NCBI RefSeq assembly: GCF_958979055.1
Contig: NC_084897.1
Location: 21,997,628 to 22,061,627 of the forward strand
Direction of reading: 5' to 3'
Origin: Alnus glutinosa
Lineage: Eukaryota > Streptophyta > Magnoliopsida > Fagales > Betulaceae
DNA length: 64,000 nucleotides
The notes beneath the pieces were generated by a model. It did no database searches and was not told the DNA's origin. It was given only the letters and a program-made list of their open reading frames with translations. Below are positions 47,596 through 58,500 of this stretch, one piece after another (positions within the stretch are counted from its first letter, which is position 1; every line of letters starts with the position of its first letter). Made by a program: the position numbers and the translations under genes.

Positions 47596-47996
47596 AACAC
47601 AAATTTCACAACCCACAATCCAAACATTATAATCTTTGAAAGATGCTTTTTTCATCGCACCCGCTTCCTCAATGCCTCGTTGTCGAGATGATGCTCCAAG
47701 CGGTGCCGACCTATCCACCGCTTGATACTTAGGCACTAGCGTTGTCACATTCTCAACCGTACACATGTTGCTTTGGAAATTTGTTTTTAACTTGCAGTAA
47801 AAGCGGTAATACTTCAAACATTTTTCTTTTGTTTTACACTGATTCTCACATAAAATAAAAATATTTAAACAAATATCATTATATGTTGATATTCTTATTT
47901 ATAATTTTATTGGCGTAAAATTAATATTTTTAAATTAAACGAGGAATATATATATATATCATGGCCACTTATTACTTCCAAGACCGCACTTTGTAC

Positions 47997-48119
47997 CGTC
48001 CTGATTGATAGTTAAGTTGACAATACTTCGTGGTGCAGTGTCCGTCGCTGCATCTTATCCGTCCAGATTGATAGTTAAGTTGACAATACTTCGTGGTGCA
48101 GTGTCCGTCGCTGCATCTT
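47997..48119. repeat. Near-perfect tandem duplication, 61-base unit
   Basis: Two head-to-tail copies of CCGTCC(T/A)GATTGATAG through GTCGCTGCATCTTAT differ by a single base. They are recent, and no frame crosses them. Confidence 0.95.
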
Positions 48120-48309
48120 ATCATGCCCAAAGCCAGAAGTAACTGGTAATTGGTAAGTACCGTTCAACTGCTCTTCAACGTGAATGGGTATTTTCGTAAA
48201 ATTCCAAACAATAATTAAGACGCAAGCCTAAACAAGCATCATTTGCCGTTTGAAATTTGGATTTTTTTATTTTTTTATTTTTTTTTCAATTGGTTGATTT
48301 TTATTGTTT

Positions 48310-48853
48310 CATTTTCATGCTGATTAAGAAAAAATTTTAACTCAAGATTTGTAACGTATGATTTGTTTCACATATTTTACAACTTAATATTATTATTATT
48401 ATTATTATTATTTTATGGTCAAATTCACAAACGTAGTAGTTTTTTGTTTGAATGGTAATTTTCATATAATCAAAATAAGAAATATTTTCATGTCGATTAA
48501 GAAGAAAATCTATTTCAGTTTTATAACATATGGTTTTGTTTCTCATATTTTTCCAATTTAATATTAATTTTTGGTTCGGTGGAAGATATCTTGGCTCATA
48601 TTCGTCGGAAAGTTAGAGCGAGAATTATGGCTAAAGGGCATATTCAGAGATCAGATTTGCAGATGACTCTTGTAGCTAAGTGGAAACTTTTCTCTTGTCT
48701 GCAATTGTTTGTTTTCAGTGTTGTGTTGCTGGTTTTGATAGATTTAGGTGGGTTTATGTTGCTGTTTTTTCAGTGAGTAAGGCTTTGCCTTGAGGTTTGA
48801 AGTTCCAGATAGTTATAAAGACGTTGATTGGTTATAAAATGGTTTAATTCATT

Positions 48854-48944
<91 letters not shown>

Positions 48945-49060
48945 TTTTGGTTTTATGGCCAAATTCACAACTTAGTAATCATTTGTTGAATGGAAACTTT
49001 ACAAATTCAAAGAAAATAAGACGTGTTTTCTTTCATTTATTTTATATTTTTCAAACTAAG
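48310..49060. repeat. Three degenerate tandem copies of a ~190-base AT-rich unit
   Basis: Phrases such as TTTTCATG(C/T)(T/C)GATTAAGAA, CATATTTTNCAA(C/T)TTAATATT and TTATGGNCAAATTCACAA recur near 48317/48488, 48370/48548 and 48414/48954. The third copy is split by the LINE insertion at 48577. Confidence 0.6.
48577..48940 (+). mobile_element. 5'-truncated LINE 3' end with (AT)n tail
   Basis: Between two copies of TTAATTTTTGGTT (at 48564-48576 and around 48940-48952) lies a 360-base insert. Its first 200 bases read DILAHIRRKVRARIMAKGH and TLVAKWKLF, like the C-terminal end of plant LINE ORF2 products, ending at a stop at 48774-48776. A short 3'UTR runs into (AT)n of about 80 bases. The target duplication and truncation indicate retrotransposition; the tail is AT-repeat, not poly(A). 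Confidence 0.75.
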
Positions 49061-49169
49061 TAGTAAAAATAACTTATACTTGTCTTTTTCTCTTTGTAGA
49101 GAACAAGAATCAAATTTAAAATTGGCAATGCTATGGGACAAAGTTTTCCTCTTCATGCACATGAGAATT

Positions 49170-49385
49170 ATGTGCCAAAAGGGCGGAAGTAGCATTTGAA
49201 ATTTGAGAGGGGGTAAAACTAAAAAACAAATTTTGTTGAAGGGTAAAATTTTAATTTTCAAATGATTATAAGAGTATTTTTAAATAAAAAAAAAAGAAAA
49301 AAAAAAGAAAAAAAAAAAAAGAGAAAACATGGCGGTTTGGGGAGGCCGAAGCACCCCAAGCCACCTTGTAGTTCTACTCTTGACG
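49170..49385. mobile_element. hAT-like MITE, degraded copy
   Basis: Left end AAAGGGCGGAAGTAGC, right end CCACCTTGTAGTTCTACTCTTG, internal GAGAGGGGGTAAAACT and A-rich tract; the same type as 42968-43294. Non-coding. Confidence 0.45.
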
Positions 49386-49453
49386 TGCTCTAAAGGCAAA
49401 TATGAGTTTAATAAACTAAATCGAAAGAATTTCTTATGACTTCTCCAATTATT

Positions 49454-50133
49454 ATGCTCTGTTTATTTCAATGTAAAATGTTTTATGTCGTAAAATATTT
49501 TCAATTAATTCATTTTTCAGAAAAAATAATTTTCCTAAAAATATTTTTTGGCATTTGGCTCGTATGAAAAAATAACCAACGACGTAAAACAGAAATACGG
49601 CAACCGCCGCTGGAATTCGGTGACGTTTGGCCGCCATCGTTGAAATCTGACCAGTACGGGCGGAACTGGCCTAATTTGGTAGGAATTCAGCAGGAATTTC
49701 CAGATTTCGACCATACTGTTCAGATTCTAGCCAGTTTGGCTGAAAATCTGGTCCGTCGAATTCCCGTAGAAATCCCAAATTCTGGCTATACTGTCTGGAT
49801 TCAAACAGCAATTGCCGGATTTCGGTGAGTGTTGTCGGATTCCGGCAATCGGATACCAAAATTTGGGGATCTTCACCAATAGAGTCAAGCTACCAAGAAA
49901 CTTCAATGCGTAGTGGTGGCAGATTCCTACAAACGTGCTTGCAAGAAAAAAGAGTTTAAATCCATAAAACGATTTACTATTCAAAACTGTAAATCGTTTT
50001 TTTTTTTTCCAAAAAGAGGTTTTTACGGTTAGACTGAAAATGATTTCCGTTGACCATTATTTTCGCCCCAACCAAATACAAAAAAATGCCAATATCTTTC
50101 AGAAAACATTTTACGCCGAAACAAATTTAGCAT
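49454..50133. mobile_element. Non-autonomous TIR transposon, family A/B/C, full-length copy
   Basis: The left terminus ATGCTCTGTTTATTTCAATG and the complement of the right terminus (ATGCTAAATTTGTTTCGGCG) pair; the inversion continues into AAAATGTTTTATG-like sequence. The 49600-49870 interior holds GGAATTC/CCGGATTTCGG modules like those at 510-840. Non-coding frames on both strands arise from these modules. Confidence 0.7.
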
Positions 50134-50139
50134 AAAAGA

Positions 50140-50600
50140 AAATTTTGTCCTTAAATCATTTTTCCCTTTTAACATTATATAATACATGTTAAACCCAAAG
50201 ATAATTGTACATTAAAAAAAAAATCATATTAATAATGGATCCAACCATATCGTTGAATTACCATATTTACACAAATGATTAATCAAAAACATAGATACCC
50301 TTTTTCACTTTTCGTTCTTGACTTTTTTTTTTCTATTTTAGAAAAGTAAAACGTGTTTATTTGAATTATTTTCTAATCGCCGTCAAAAGAAAGTTAAAAG
50401 ACAAAAGAAATAAAAAATAAAAAATAAGAAAAGTCAAATTTACTGCTTATCACCCCGAAGAGAATAAGGGCATGTTGGTAATTCCATAAGGAACCTCCGA
50501 TGCGGTTGCGAAGTTGCGTAGGCCAAATAAAAACATTTACTCTGTCTCTACGGCTCTGATAAGCCGAAACAGAGAGGAAAAAAAAAAAAAAAAGAAAGAA
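50140..50600. other. Spacer and upstream region of the RING/PHD gene
   Basis: AT-rich DNA with no frame. The right part (50440-50600) becomes less AT-rich and should include the promoter of the gene that follows; no clear TATA box was found. Confidence 0.5.
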
Positions 50601-50767
50601 AAATATAAGAAAAGCTAAGAATACGTTTTCGTTGTTTTCCGGGGCCTTCTTCCTCCTCCCAGGTACCAAAATCTCTCTGTCTCTCTGTGACTCTTTCTCC
50701 ATAGATTTTTCTCTCTTTGAGGATATATGTATAAATATTTGATGAATATATAAATATGAGCTATGGG

Positions 50768-50801
<34 letters not shown>

Positions 50802-51300
50802 TTCAGGTTTTTGGGATTTTTCGATATTTTATTGGGAATTTTCTGATTCAAATGGTGGATTTTCTTTCTCAAAAAAATTATGTGTGTTTAGGGATATGTT
50901 GAAATTCGAACGAAATGTTATCCATCCAACGGTAAAAAAAAATTTGTGTCAAATTTGAACATATTTTGGAGTAATATACAGAACAAATCTGAGATTTGAC
51001 TTTTTTGATTTTTGGGTTTTTGATGTGTAAGCTGAAACAGATCGGTGATAAGATATAATGGGTGAATGGTACTTTTTCCTTATCAGATAGCACTAGTTTT
51101 GTTACCCCATTTGAGTGGTAGAGCTTAAGCTAGAAACGCAAAAGCTTAAAAAAAGAATCTTGGGGTTTTTTTTGCTATATATGATTTGGTTCAATATCAG
51201 TTGATGGAATTATTAAAGAATCTTGATATTGTTTGTGTAATTGGATTAGATTAAGTAATTGGGGTTTTGGAAATTTGTGCCTTTTTGGATGCAAGAGCAG
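50600..51300 (+). promoter_or_regulatory. RING/PHD gene 5' leader with probable UTR intron
   Basis: CTTCCTCCTCCCAG ending at 50662 is followed by GTACC (donor), and GCAAGAGCAG ending at 51300 directly precedes ATGGCAAGG (acceptor). An intron of 638 bases would place the ATG at the first base of exon 2. The leader start is approximate. Confidence 0.5.
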
Positions 51301-54087
51301 ATGGCAAGGGGAAAAAAGGTTAGTTGCAAGAAGAATTTCAAGAGAAGGGATCGATCCATAGATAAGGGTTCCGATGATTCAGATGAGGATTATGTGGTTT
51401 CAGATGAAGAAAAGGAGGTCTCGGATGGTTGGGATGAGGATTATTGCTCTTCTGTAGATCGGCATGCATCAGAAGAGAGTCTTGGTAGTTTTGTTGAGGA
51501 GGAGGAGGAGGAGTTGAGGAAGGTTGTTAGGTCCACAGGACAAAAGCGTACTTCGGGTCACCGTAAAATTGGGGTGAAAACAGCGAGAAAGAGAAAAAGG
51601 GCCAGGTATGATGAAGAAGAAGATGAGGATGAGGATTATGAAGTTGATGATGAGGAGGAGGATGAAGATGAGGAGTTTATACTGGATGAAGATGCTTGTT
51701 CGGATGAGGAAGTGGAATCAGTGAAGAGAAATAACACGAAAGTGCGAAAGCAAGGTTTGCGGAAAAAGGGTTCAGTTAGGGGTCAGAAAAGGAGAAGGAA
51801 ATCTAACATTTCGAAGAAGCCTTTGAGAAAGAAAAGAAGAACGAATAGTGGGTTGAGGAGGGAAGTACAATATGATGATGCTGACGATGATGATGGTGAG
51901 TTTCTTAATAATAGATTGGTTGTCAGAGAAAATAACAAGAAAAAACCAGGTCGAAGAAAGAGAAGGAATGTTGCACGTTCAGATTCAGATTTTGTGTCTT
52001 CTGGATCATCCGATTGTGACTATACAATTTCTGAGGAAGAGAAGCATACCATCTCTGAAGAAGAGAGAGAGCAAGTGAGAGAGGCCAGGGAGTTTTGTGG
52101 AAGTCTAAGAGCTAGTTTGAGGAGTTCATGTTTCCCCAGTGACGTTCAGGAGGTCAGGGATTTACAGCAGCAAAGAAATCCTCCGGTAAGGAAGGGTAAG
52201 GAGAAGTTAGAGGAACCTTTGGGAAAGAAGGGTAAGGAGAAGGTGGAGGAAGTTAGGGCTGAGGTGGTAAAGCAGGTGTGTGGAATTTGCCTGTCTGAAG
52301 AAGATAAAAGAAGATTAAGGGGAACACTGGACTGTTGCTCTCATTATTTTTGTTTTGCTTGCATCGTCGAGTGGGCAAAAGTGGAATCTCGTTGCCCTTT
52401 ATGCAAGCAGAGGTTCAAGACAATCAGTAGGCCTGTAAGGTCGACAGCAGGAATTGATTTGAGAGAAGCGCTGATTCAAGTCCCCGAGCGTGATCAGGTA
52501 TCTTACTGCTTTCCTCTTACTGGATTGTGCTTTTTTATTTTGCATTTCTGGTTGCTTATTTCCGGGTTTGAAATGGGTTAACTGCTTTATACAGGTTTAT
52601 CAACCTTCTGAGGAAGAACTCAGGAGTTACCTTGATCCATATGAGAATGTGATTTGCACAGAATGCCATGAAGGTGGGGATGATGGTCTCATGTTGCTAT
52701 GCGATCTCTGTGATTCACCTGCACACACATATTGTGTTGGTCTTGGGCGGGAAGTACCTGAAGGTAATTGGTATTGTGATGGTTGTAGACCCGTTGCTCT
52801 GGCATCTTCAGGTTCCCAAGTGCAAGATCATTTGCCTGATCAAAGGACTAGAAGCAACAACTTGTCTAATAGACCACCACCTATTGTAAATATTAGGGAA
52901 GGTTTAGACCTCAATTCATTTTCCTCACCTCGTACACCATTTTCCCGTTTTGGGAATCTTTCATCTCCCAGATTTAATGTTGGAGATTCTCAAGCAGCTT
53001 CTCCAATATCTGGAGCAGGGGCGCCAACTCTTTCAGGGAGACGCTTGAGACATCGTCAACAGCTCATGCACCTTAATATAATGAATTCTATGGCTGGTAG
53101 AACTGATGGGAGTTCAGCTGCTAATTCAAGTACAGATTTTTTAAATTCTCAAATTAATCAAGGCAGGGATACAACAAATCAACAAACAAGGGCACAAGAA
53201 ACAGGGACATCATATCGTACATTCTTTGAGGATGGGCTACGGGACAATCCCTCTCCATCATTTCAAAGTAGGGATTTTTTTCCCTCAAGATTAGGCTTTG
53301 TGAGAAGGCAAGCATCTCAGGACCAGACTACTACAACTAATGACAGGTCTTTAAATGGGAGGTTATGGCCTGAACCAACCGGGATGACTCCATTATCAGG
53401 TTATGAGCAACTACATCAATGCAGCAGATCGACAAATATTGGATCCAATGATAGCGTGTCACCTTGTACAGGTAGAGAGGGGATCGAGTTTCACATGGCA
53501 AAGGAACAATTGCAATCTTTGGTTAAGAGCCATTTGCAGAAGTTGGCCCGAGATATTGATTTAGGTATGCAAAAATTTATGTTCTTTTATTGACATCGTT
53601 GAGTCTACAAGAATCTTCAACAAATGCACCCAAATGGAATATGAAAATCAATCCTTGTTTCAGAAATACTTCAACAACATGCATGGTAAACATGAGAATG
53701 GGTTTCTGTTATGATTTTTCTCATATTTGAGGCTGCCACTAGTTATGATGCGTTGTTACTTTTGTTGGGTTGATCTGTTATTTTACATGTTTCTGGAAAA
53801 GCTCAAGCTACACTTGTTCTTTTGATTCAGGAAACAGCACATTCAAGGACATCGCAAGGAGTTCTACACACACCATATTAGCAGCATGTGGCCTTGAACA
53901 TAGGACGAGCGAGGTTTATTACCCTGTTCCCCCACCATCAGTCTGTTCCCACATTGAATTAGATGTGGGTGGACGGACAAGTCTGATGAGAGGTTGCTGC
54001 TCTTCTTGTTTCGATTCTTTTGTGGGGGATGTAGTGAAGAGGGTCATGGACACGAGAATGCCATCATGGTTGAGTCTAGGTCTTTAG
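51301..54087 (+). CDS. RING and PHD zinc-finger protein (PHRF1-like, 3 coding exons)
   Basis: Exons 51301-52497, 52595-53564 and 53831-54087 join in phase (GT-AG) to 807 aa. Residues 1-290 are acidic and basic low-complexity sequence with nuclear-localisation-type clusters (KKPLRKKRRTNS, KKKPGRRKRRN). A C3HC4 RING follows (C327, C330, C345/346, H348, C351, C354, C365, C368) and a C4HC3 PHD finger (C420, C423, C435, C438, H443, C446, C460, C463). The tail is Ser/Asn-rich and ends with a conserved-looking SHLQKLARDIDL helix and a short final exon. The RING-then-PHD order resembles animal PHRF1 and uncharacterised plant homologues, so it is probably a nuclear ubiquitin ligase or chromatin reader; this is inferred. 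I chose ATG 51301 over the in-frame ATG 51289 because a good splice acceptor ends at 51300. Confidence 0.9.
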
Positions 54088-55020
54088 GGATCAATGCAGC
54101 AACCGCGTCTTGCTGCACATCCTTTTTTGTTAGGAGGTGGATAAGAATTCGTGGTTAACGTGTTGATAGTTGCTGATTCACTGACATTGAACATAGAATA
54201 TTATTCTTACTTGATGATTTTTACAATTAAATTGAATATTCAGATAGGAGAAGTCAAATTTTCTACTACTTTAATGCGTTGTTTTCTGCATTAAATTCTT
54301 CCAAGTTCTAAGGGAAACCGAAATTGGTCCCTCCCTCCGAGACTGAGTTTGGCTTACCTCCATTGAAACAATCACCGAAGATTCTCTTGTGCAAAAATTA
54401 TCGGCGAAGATTGCCTCCAGTAAAAAAATTATTGGAGTTCTCTCTCTCAATTTTGCAATTTTCACCGTTAATTTTTTTCACACGAGATCTCCAGTAAAAA
54501 TTCCCCTCTTCCCTGGCCCGGATAAAAGGACTGGACAGCACATTAACGGTTGTTTTCAGTTATTTTTTGGCTGTCTCAATTATTTGTCTTGCGTAGCGAG
54601 TAACCTTTTTATTTTTCTATTTTTGAATAACTTTTTGAAGGCACCTTGTTTCCATCATTTTTTTTTTTTTTTTTAAGAGAAAGATTAGAAAACTGCACTT
54701 TTTTATTTATCAATTTTTAGTAATATAACAGTCTTAATCAATTTTTGAATTATTTTTTTCAGCAAGAGTTTGATTAATATTATCACGTCAGTATGATAGT
54801 ATAGTGATGACGTAGATGGTATAGTGGTAAGATAAAAGTTCGATTTTTAACATTATTCTTTATTTTTTTTTAAAAAAAAAAATGTAATATTAGGGGTAAA
54901 GAAGAGACCGAAGGGAGGGGAGGACTTAAAAAAACAGGTAAAAAACCAGATCAGTAATTCCCAAGACATTAAAAGAAAGCCTATAAATCATTTCAACCAT
55001 CCCGATTTAATACCCCAACT
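54088..55020. other. 3' flank and intergenic spacer, no gene seen
   Basis: Includes the presumed 3'UTR of the RING/PHD gene. A T-run at 54659-54674 and AT-rich DNA follow. No credible frame. Confidence 0.6.
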
Positions 55021-55051
55021 GCATAGTGCCCACTGCCCGTCACAATAGATA

Positions 55052-55238
55052 CCACAGGCACCAATACCAACTCCTCCACGCTACCTCCTCAAAGTGCTTT
55101 ATCATGGCTGGATGATTCGTCGCTTGTTTATCAAGTTGAAGCTTTGCAGCACCAAGAGAATTAAATGTTTCCAACTGAGCAAGGCATCCAAACATTCTCA
55201 AATTGTAGCCAACAAGCACAGGAGGAGCCTGAGGTCAT
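55052..55238 (-). other. Orphan exon-like open frame, unidentified
   Basis: On the minus strand, GTTTATGACCTCAG (a good acceptor) is followed by a 62-codon open frame to a TGA at 55052: it starts APPVLVGYNLRMFGCLAQLE, includes GAAKLQLDKQATNHP and ends YWCLWYLL. Composition looks protein-like, unlike the neighbouring spacer, but I do not recognise it. It lies 300 bases beyond the Di19 stop, so it may be an alternative or read-through terminal exon of that gene, a remnant exon of another gene, or chance. Confidence 0.3.
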
Positions 55239-55535
55239 AAACCTCAACCTCAGATATACGGCTTCTATGCTAAAACTGAATAACAGCTATTAATCGTAAA
55301 ATGAATGACATTCATGGGAAGAACTCACTTTTTTCTTTTTAATTTATGACCTGAAATTAAAGTATGTTCAGGCCTAGCAACTAAAGTTCACATGCGACGT
55401 AAATTACACTCATCATTACACCTTATTCCACACTCTCTGTTTGATACATTGGCATATTCACTACAAACAAACCATACATGGCAGAGCTCTTGGTTGTAAT
55501 TTTGAAGACCACTACGCAGCCATTAACAACTTTCT

Positions 55536-58500
55536 TCATAAATTGTCATCGAGAATGGTGGACAACAACAACCCATGAACAAACTCGCATCTTTTTGCCT
55601 TCTCTTCTTGATCCTTGATAGAGAGGGGAGATGACTGGACATTTCTGTAGCCAAAAAACATAAGTATCAGAGTTGGCCAGAAAATTCAGACAAATTCAGA
55701 AATGATTTGGCATATATTGTCAGATGTATTGTAGTATGATCCTAAGTAAGTGATGGACCAGCTACATTCAGGACCATAACAGAATCCGGGTGGAGAAGAA
55801 ATGATTTCATCCCTTTGACCTTTGAAAAGAAAAACATAATATAAAAAAATGTGCTACATTTGCAGAAACAAAAGAAAAGTAGAATCGATCTTTTGTAACA
55901 ATGGCCTTTGATTCTGCTGAACATTTCACACTAGCATTTGGCCATAAGCCTGGCATTCAATGGCCACAGCACTTGGAAGACAAGTGCTGTGCAGATTGGC
56001 CCTAGATTTTAGGGATGCTTTGGCTGCATAAACCAATTTGGTCATATATTTTCAGAATTAATTTGTCATGGCTAAGGATCAAATTTATATAGATGAAGGA
56101 AAAAATTAGAAATTTGTATTTTGGTAAGGACATGCATGATTGTGTGCACGCATACACGTATGTGCCTGTGCAGGTGCACGCACATGTATGTTTTTCACTA
56201 CCAACAAGCTTTATCATGGTATGTCTAGCTTCGGCTCAGGAGTTTAAGCCTGCTGAGTTAAGATAGGTTTTAGAACGTTTCACTGTCTGGTGTTCTATGC
56301 TTTCATTCAATGCTTCCTTTACAATGCAAAGAAACAGACAGAAAACATGTTCAACTTTCCTAGTTCTACTGCAAAGACAGTGCATTCTTAATCAACCTCA
56401 AACCAAGCGCTGCAGTACTCTATAGTATCATGATTCAAAAAACAAGACTACCATATTTTTTTTTTATAAGTAAAAATTCATTAAAAAGCGCAGAGGAGCG
56501 CAACCCTAGTACACAGGAAGTATACAAAGGAGCCCCTAATTAGAGGACCGAAACGAACTAGAAAGTAAAAAATCAGCGTACGGCATACTACTCACGCTAT
56601 ACGCCGACACCCAAAGATATAACATATTAAGCACATTTCTACAAAGAGCCCCAACCTGAACCTCCACATCCTCAAAAAGCCTAGAATTTCTCTCACGCCA
56701 CAAGCCCCACAAAACACAAAGAGGAACCTGCTTCCAAATACGGTGAACAGGACCACGACCCAGCAAAGTTCCCCAAGCACTTAATAAATCCAAGACACTA
56801 CTAGGCATAACCCACTCCACCCCAAACAAACTATAAAAGAAACTCCAAACAACCCGAGCCACGTCACAATGGAGAAGAAGGTGATCAACGGATTCCCCAT
56901 GCTTTTTACACATAACACACCACTCAACCACCACAATGCCACGCCTTCGAAGGTTGTCATGAGTTAAAATCTTTCCTAAAGCTGCTGTCCATACAAAGAA
57001 CGCAACCCGCTTCGGAGCTTTAACACGCCATATACCCTTCCAAGGAAAAGAAACCGCCTCATGACAGGCTAAAGCTTTATAATAGGTCTTCACTTCAAAA
57101 TTCCTCATCTTGGAAAGAATCCACACCGCCCTGTCAACCTCCCCATGCCGAACCCGAGTAGAGTATAATTGATCAAAGAAGGACATTACCATCTCCAACT
57201 CCCAATCCTGAGCATTGCGCGTAAAGAGAACATTCCAATGGGCCACACCTCCTACCATAGACAAATTATCCACCACCCAAGCGTCAGGAGAACGCGCAAT
57301 AGTATACAGAGTTGGAAAACAGCGCTTGAGAGGCCTGTCCCCACACCATAAATCATGCCAGAAGCGAATATGGGACCCATCACCCACCTCAAAACGCAAA
57401 AACTTGGCAACATTTTCCCACCCCCTTCGAATAAACTTCCAAACACTGACACCATAAGGCCCCGTCACCGGTAAAGAACACCAACCTCCCCTCACCCTCC
57501 CATACTTCACCTCAATCACCGATCTCCACAAAGCATCGCGCTCCTGAGAAAACCTCCAGATCCACTTCCCCAATAAGGCTTGATTAAAACTAATAACATT
57601 ACGAACTCCCAGACCACCAGCCTTGATTGGAGAACAAACACGATGCCAATTGACTAAATGAAATTTAGTCTCATCCCCCATACCGTTCTTTAAAACGAGG
57701 GGTACAGCACGAGGACTTCCCAGGAGGTAAGAAATAGCACCATGATTCCCTCCGCCAATCTTCCAAGTCAAATGGGACTCTTAATATGCTTTAAAGGAAG
57801 AACACATATTTGTATACCTATGTTTATAGGTATGCATATAACGACTCACCCCAACGACACAATATTGTCCGCTTTTAACTCCTCTGAACAAGACTTCCTA
57901 GGAGGCCAAAAATTCTGGTACTACTATCGCATAAGTACAAGACTTTAAAACACATTATTTCATGAATGGTGCAGATATACATATAAGCACATCTCCATTC
58001 CCATATTCAGGTGATGTGGGACGTCACAATATGCACATATATACCCTTTCATTTAGAACATCAGTTTGTGTGTATGTTTTGTTCCTATGTAATACCATAA
58101 CAAAGAAGATAGCTATAGTTATATCAAAATAGACATGGTTCCTAGAGCACAATCAAATATAACTTACTAAAATGGAGAAAAAAAAAAGTTGAAAAATGCA
58201 ATTACATACCGCTCTGATACTTTCTCCTCTGAGCTTTTCTTGACAGAGCTTTTTTCAGTAGAAAACGGAGGCTGACCACTTACAAAATCATCAGCCATAG
58301 GCAAAATAAATGATGACAACAATGGATCTGGTGCTGCATTTGATGAGGAGACTATACAGGAAGATCCCCCAAAAAGGGACTGGAAATTTCCTTCTCGCAG
58401 CTCTCTCCTCAGCAACGATAGTGTAGAATGTGCCCCACTTTTACGTGATTTCCTCTTGCGCTGCATGTAACCTCTTGTTAAGGAATTGTGATTACCAGAA

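Noticed and set aside
51259..51300. Longer RING/PHD start (MGFWKFVPFWMQEQ)
   Set aside because: The first codon is TTG; the region looks intronic and ends in a good splice acceptor directly before ATG 51301.
52498..52594. Read-through of RING/PHD intron 1 as coding
   Set aside because: Both flanking frames run into it (hydrophobic nonsense LLLDCAFLFC), but GT-AG sites give an in-phase join of the RING and PHD parts.
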